Shown here piece after piece: positions 62,601 to 64,000 of a stretch of 64,000 nucleotides of DNA (its first letter is position 1; each line of letters begins with the position of its first letter). The translations under genes and the position numbers were made by a program. The notes beneath the pieces were generated by a model. That model was not told where the DNA came from, did not search any database, and saw nothing but the letters and a program-made list of their open reading frames with translations. Source of the stretch: CAKSQF01 sp964568425 (lineage in GTDB: Bacteria > Bacillota > Clostridia > Oscillospirales > CAG-272); NCBI GenBank assembly GCA_964568425.1, contig CAZMPO010000010.1, forward strand, positions 1 to 64,000. The letters run 5' to 3'.

Positions 62601-62774
62601 GTCTATATACCCGCGAATGAAAAAGTCCTGCGGGTTGTCTGCCGTAATCCCGACGCTTTCCATAGCCGCGTGTAGCTGTTCTTTTGTGGCGGGCATATCA
62701 AGCCAAAAGCCGCCCGCCGTACCCGTTTCAAAGCGGGTTTTGCTGTCAATCAGAATTGCAAAGGTTTCGTTCAT
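59691..62774 (-). CDS. Multidomain anti-restriction protein (ArdA-ArdC-YodL-DUF4316)
   Basis: 1027 residues. Residues about 1-170 resemble ArdA, a DNA-mimic inhibitor of type I restriction (FWLDMPATKEQLHAAMESVG, FFIRGYIDNEQNHIAL). Residues about 255-345 are the ArdC N-terminal ssDNA-binding fold (FKEYLNVMSKFHNYSFNN, GFNAWKGKGIERNVKKGEQG), followed by a zinc peptidase-like part with TAIHEIAHAKLHD. Residues about 770-880 match YodL (FEIYQIANTEQTAEIVFEPY). The end resembles DUF4316 with a lysine-rich tail. It would protect incoming single-stranded or newly replicated element DNA. The same leader repeat as before mobC lies upstream. Confidence 0.87.
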   Translation of the reverse strand: MNETFAILIDSKTRFETGTAGGFWLDMPATKEQLHAAMESVGITADNPQDFFIRGYIDNEQNHIALPHDLVCAADVDELNFLAARLAELDPAEIEKLNAALQSKMGFENVGQIIDFTYNTDFFIHVPEAHTARELGDYYLNKSGAVQMPEEWKGGIDLAMFGQHAAEREDGAFTQYGYITKSGDEWERHFEGRDVPEEYRIMSYPQPARLDPENVDFDTIATRQAAILTAEPPEVIPVKPIIPTATDPNGKLKEITDRLEQGIADLFNSERFKEYLNVMSKFHNYSFNNTVLIALQKPDASLVMGFNAWKGKGIERNVKKGEQGIRIFAPAPYKIKTEAEKLDPDTKKPIIGEDGKPITEVKEITIPAFKVVCVYDVSQTEGKELPTLGVDELLGSVENYADFFAALEKTSPVPIAFEQIEGGAHGYYHLEDKRIALDEGMSELQTLKTAIHEIAHAKLHDIDLNAPAEERANRPDRRTREVEAESVAYTVCQHYGLDTSDYSFGYVAGWSSEREMSELKSSLETIRATAAEIIDSIDAHIAEIQKEREAAPPELDPKGEPTVTIIWSECGKLRDGETMPLSRANALFEALDAQNKDTPGYDKTKFRLDFTLDGKPEQYEGRQDLGDGEGSLIDHIEKFNAYYLNNEEWQNQLLRSEGREAMEADRATRELLVGEVVPYLRLHCNLSEMEQTAKNALHNAASLTPIDTAYFTAITEYVAECRAMLNSGTYELPEAPKRSDFDPELQAYKAQVKAEVEKETYFEIYQIANTEQTAEIVFEPYDRLIATGHTVDPANYELVYSAPLTPDMTLEDIYTRFNIDIPEDYTGRILSLSDVVVLHQDGDVSAHYVDSVGFREVPQFLDREKAQVLIPDEHTTGEKITTPRGSFSVTDMTREQMEAAGYGVHHTSDDGKHLIMGNGTQAFAVAAENPLKHVEDTIEQNDNKFDGIINNTPETPTVDALEAKVKAGESISLVDLANAIKADEKRGKGKPKEEKQSIRAQLKKDAGKEKAAPKKTATKKKNNDLEV

Positions 62775-62804
62775 TAAATGCTCCTTTCGTCGTTGTTCTT
62801 ATTA

Positions 62805-62831
62805 AGGGTTTGGGACTATCCCAACAAGCAA
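62805..62831 (-). repeat. Mirrored repeat, right copy (block B)
   Basis: Inverted partner of 57619-57646; same arms, different loop. Lies about 30 bp before the anti-restriction gene start. Confidence 0.85.
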
Positions 62832-62869
62832 AATCCCTACAATCGCCGTTGTGCGAAAGTAGGGATTTA

Positions 62870-62904
62870 ACGGAAGTGGGTACCCACTTCCTATGCTTGC
62901 TACG
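62870..62904 (-). repeat. 35-bp mirrored repeat, right copy (block A)
   Basis: Perfect inverted partner of 57547-57581. With block B it forms the same leader in the same order relative to its downstream gene (block A, about 40 unrelated bp, block B, Shine-Dalgarno). Confidence 0.9.
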
Positions 62905-62913
62905 TTTCTTTTC

Positions 62914-64000
62914 TTACCTCGTTTTCTCTATGCGGTAGTTGACATATTTACCGCCCGTATCGGAGAGTAGCACCGTTCCGTCGTAGGTTTTGCCCGTCTT
63001 GTGAGAATACAGCTTTTTAACTTTCGCCTTGCCGTCCTCCAAAAGCTCGGCGGCAATTTTAGGCGTAAATCTTACCTTGCGTTCCTCAAAAAAACGGTCA
63101 TTTTTCCACATCACAAAGCCACATTCCCGATTAGAGCAATAATAGTTTTTCTTGCCCTCAAAGACGTTTTCACCGCAACGGGGACACTTGCCGACAATGG
63201 GCTTTTCCTCTTTGAAAAGTGCTTTGTCCTTGTCGGATAGGAACGGATATGTTTTCACAAGCTCTAATGTCTGTTCCTCGATACCGCGCATAAAGCTGTC
63301 GGCGTCGGCTTTGCCTTTTGCGATCTGCGTCAAGCTGTTTTCCCATTCTGCCGTCAGCTTCGGGCTTGTCAGCACGTCGGGGAGAACGCACACAAGGTTG
63401 TTGCCGTCTTTGGTGGGGATAAGCTGTTTTCCTTTGCGCTCTGCAAATCCCGCGCTGACGAGCTTTTCAATGACGGCGGCGCGTGTGGCGGGAGTGCCAA
63501 GCCCCCGACGTTCCGCGTCCTCGTCTGTGTCCTCGTTGCCCGCCCGTTCCATAGCCGAAAGCAAGGTATCTTCGGTGTGGGATTTCGGGGGCGTTGTGTA
63601 ATGCTCGGTAACGCTTGCGGCGGGGTTTTCAAAGCTCATACCCTCGGAAACGGTGAGCGCGGGAACGTCGCTGTCCTCGTCGTCGGGCTTCTGTTTGAGC
63701 GTGGCGCGGTAGCGTCGTTCAAGCTCTTTCCAACCGCCGCAAAGTACCGTCTTTCCCGTTGCCGTAAACTCGGTATCGGCACAACGAAAGATAGCTTTTA
63801 CCGCTTCGTAGGTATGCGGCGCGGCGGCCGCGAACAGCAGACGCGCACCGACAAGAGATAAGATGTTACGCTCGGTTTCGGGTAGTGCCGAAAGCTCGGT
63901 CTTTTCAAGCTCGGTTGTGGGAATGATCGCGTGGTGATCTGACACCTTTTTACTGTCAAGCACACGGGAGAGATCGGCGGTAAAATCCGCACCTTTCATA
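62914..64000 (-). CDS. topB: DNA topoisomerase III, C-terminal part (cut by window edge)
   Basis: At least 361 residues visible; the open frame continues past the right edge, so the N-terminal Toprim and the active-site Tyr region are outside. Visible: KVSDHHAIIPT, a typical topoisomerase IA segment, LGTPATRAAVIEKL with the conserved domain-III helix, and a C-terminal zinc ribbon CPRCGENVFEGKKNYYC followed by CGFVMW. Such TopB proteins are common in Tn1549-like elements and separate strands during transfer. Confidence 0.93.
   Translation of the reverse strand, partial: MKGADFTADLSRVLDSKKVSDHHAIIPTTELEKTELSALPETERNILSLVGARLLFAAAAPHTYEAVKAIFRCADTEFTATGKTVLCGGWKELERRYRATLKQKPDDEDSDVPALTVSEGMSFENPAASVTEHYTTPPKSHTEDTLLSAMERAGNEDTDEDAERRGLGTPATRAAVIEKLVSAGFAERKGKQLIPTKDGNNLVCVLPDVLTSPKLTAEWENSLTQIAKGKADADSFMRGIEEQTLELVKTYPFLSDKDKALFKEEKPIVGKCPRCGENVFEGKKNYYCSNRECGFVMWKNDRFFEERKVRFTPKIAAELLEDGKAKVKKLYSHKTGKTYDGTVLLSDTGGKYVNYRIEKTR

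Larger units (their letters stand above)
50941..64000. mobile_element. Integrative conjugative element (Tn916/Tn1549 type), left part
   Basis: The module order int, xis, orf8-like, orf7-like sigma, cargo with a KTR protein, XRE regulator, mobC, relaxase, TTRAP, ArdA/ArdC fusion, topB matches large Clostridial elements with a Tn916 integration end and a Tn1549-like transfer region. The left end is inferred near the T6-N4-A4 sequence at 50941-50954, the kind of bent A/T site Tn916 integrases use. The right end lies beyond the window. No second att copy can be seen, so the exact boundary is not proven. Confidence 0.85.

Noticed and set aside
1..64000. CRISPR arrays, rRNA genes, IS transposases
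   Set aside because: No regularly spaced repeat series, rRNA signature or transposase gene was found.

Overview
The window looks like a chromosome segment from a low-to-moderate GC Gram-positive member of the Clostridia, probably an uncultured gut lineage. Supporting signs are a Spo0A C-terminal domain protein, a ylxM-ffh-rpsP-khpA operon, a YqhQ-type DUF1385 protein, an SLH-domain surface protein, a YtrA-type GntR/ABC exporter operon, Tn916/Tn1549-type integration genes, strong AGGAGG ribosome binding sites with some TTG and GTG starts, and many textbook sigma-A promoters (TTGACA, 17 bp, TATAAT). No species is assigned.

Layout, 1-31.7 kb. A minus-strand structured RNA (about 1-201) has the rod-like fold of 6S RNA. 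Then come an F420 ligase-like gene, htpG, and an operon of a membrane-anchored cohesin-domain protein followed by a receiver-less Spo0A-like protein. Next are DUF1385, a BspA-type repeat protein, a TIM-barrel isomerase plus Gfo/Idh oxidoreductase pair, mutS-mutL-tgt, and the ribosome/SRP operon on the minus strand. These are followed by an SDR, the gntR-ABC exporter-amidase group, argS-yebC, an esterase, an SLH protein, and an RluA synthase with a DUF3810 metallopeptidase.

31.7-50.9 kb. murA, a second RluA and an Lnt-like acyltransferase run together on the plus strand. On the minus strand are DUF3343 plus a cysteine desulfurase, upp with a terminator-containing leader, and a four-gene operon (GNAT, VUT/YhhQ transporter, SDR, TIM-barrel isomerase). 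Two carbohydrate enzymes (GH127 and GH2), tRNA-Arg(CCG), tRNA-Leu(CAA), a pair of 82-bp hairpin repeats, an SGNH hydrolase and three secreted or lipoprotein genes fill the rest. Cohesin protein, GH127, GH2 and esterase together suggest a life on plant polysaccharide.

50.94-64 kb. This is the left part of an integrative conjugative element of the Tn916/Tn1549 type: int, xis, orf8- and orf7-like regulators, then cargo, then an XRE regulator, MobC, relaxase, a TTRAP-type small protein, a very large ArdA-ArdC-YodL-DUF4316 anti-restriction protein, and the C-terminal part of topoisomerase III running off the window. The cargo position, next to the orf6-like KTR protein where Tn916 carries tet(M), is taken by a complete threonyl-tRNA synthetase that lacks the TGS domain and a T-box. 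Its promoter overlaps, in the opposite direction, that of a TetR regulator. By analogy with mobile mupirocin-resistant IleRS, the most exciting reading is a mobile, possibly inducible, resistance system against a ThrRS-targeting antibiotic; this is inference. The element seems to have inserted at the T-tract of the GH2 terminator near 50.94 kb.
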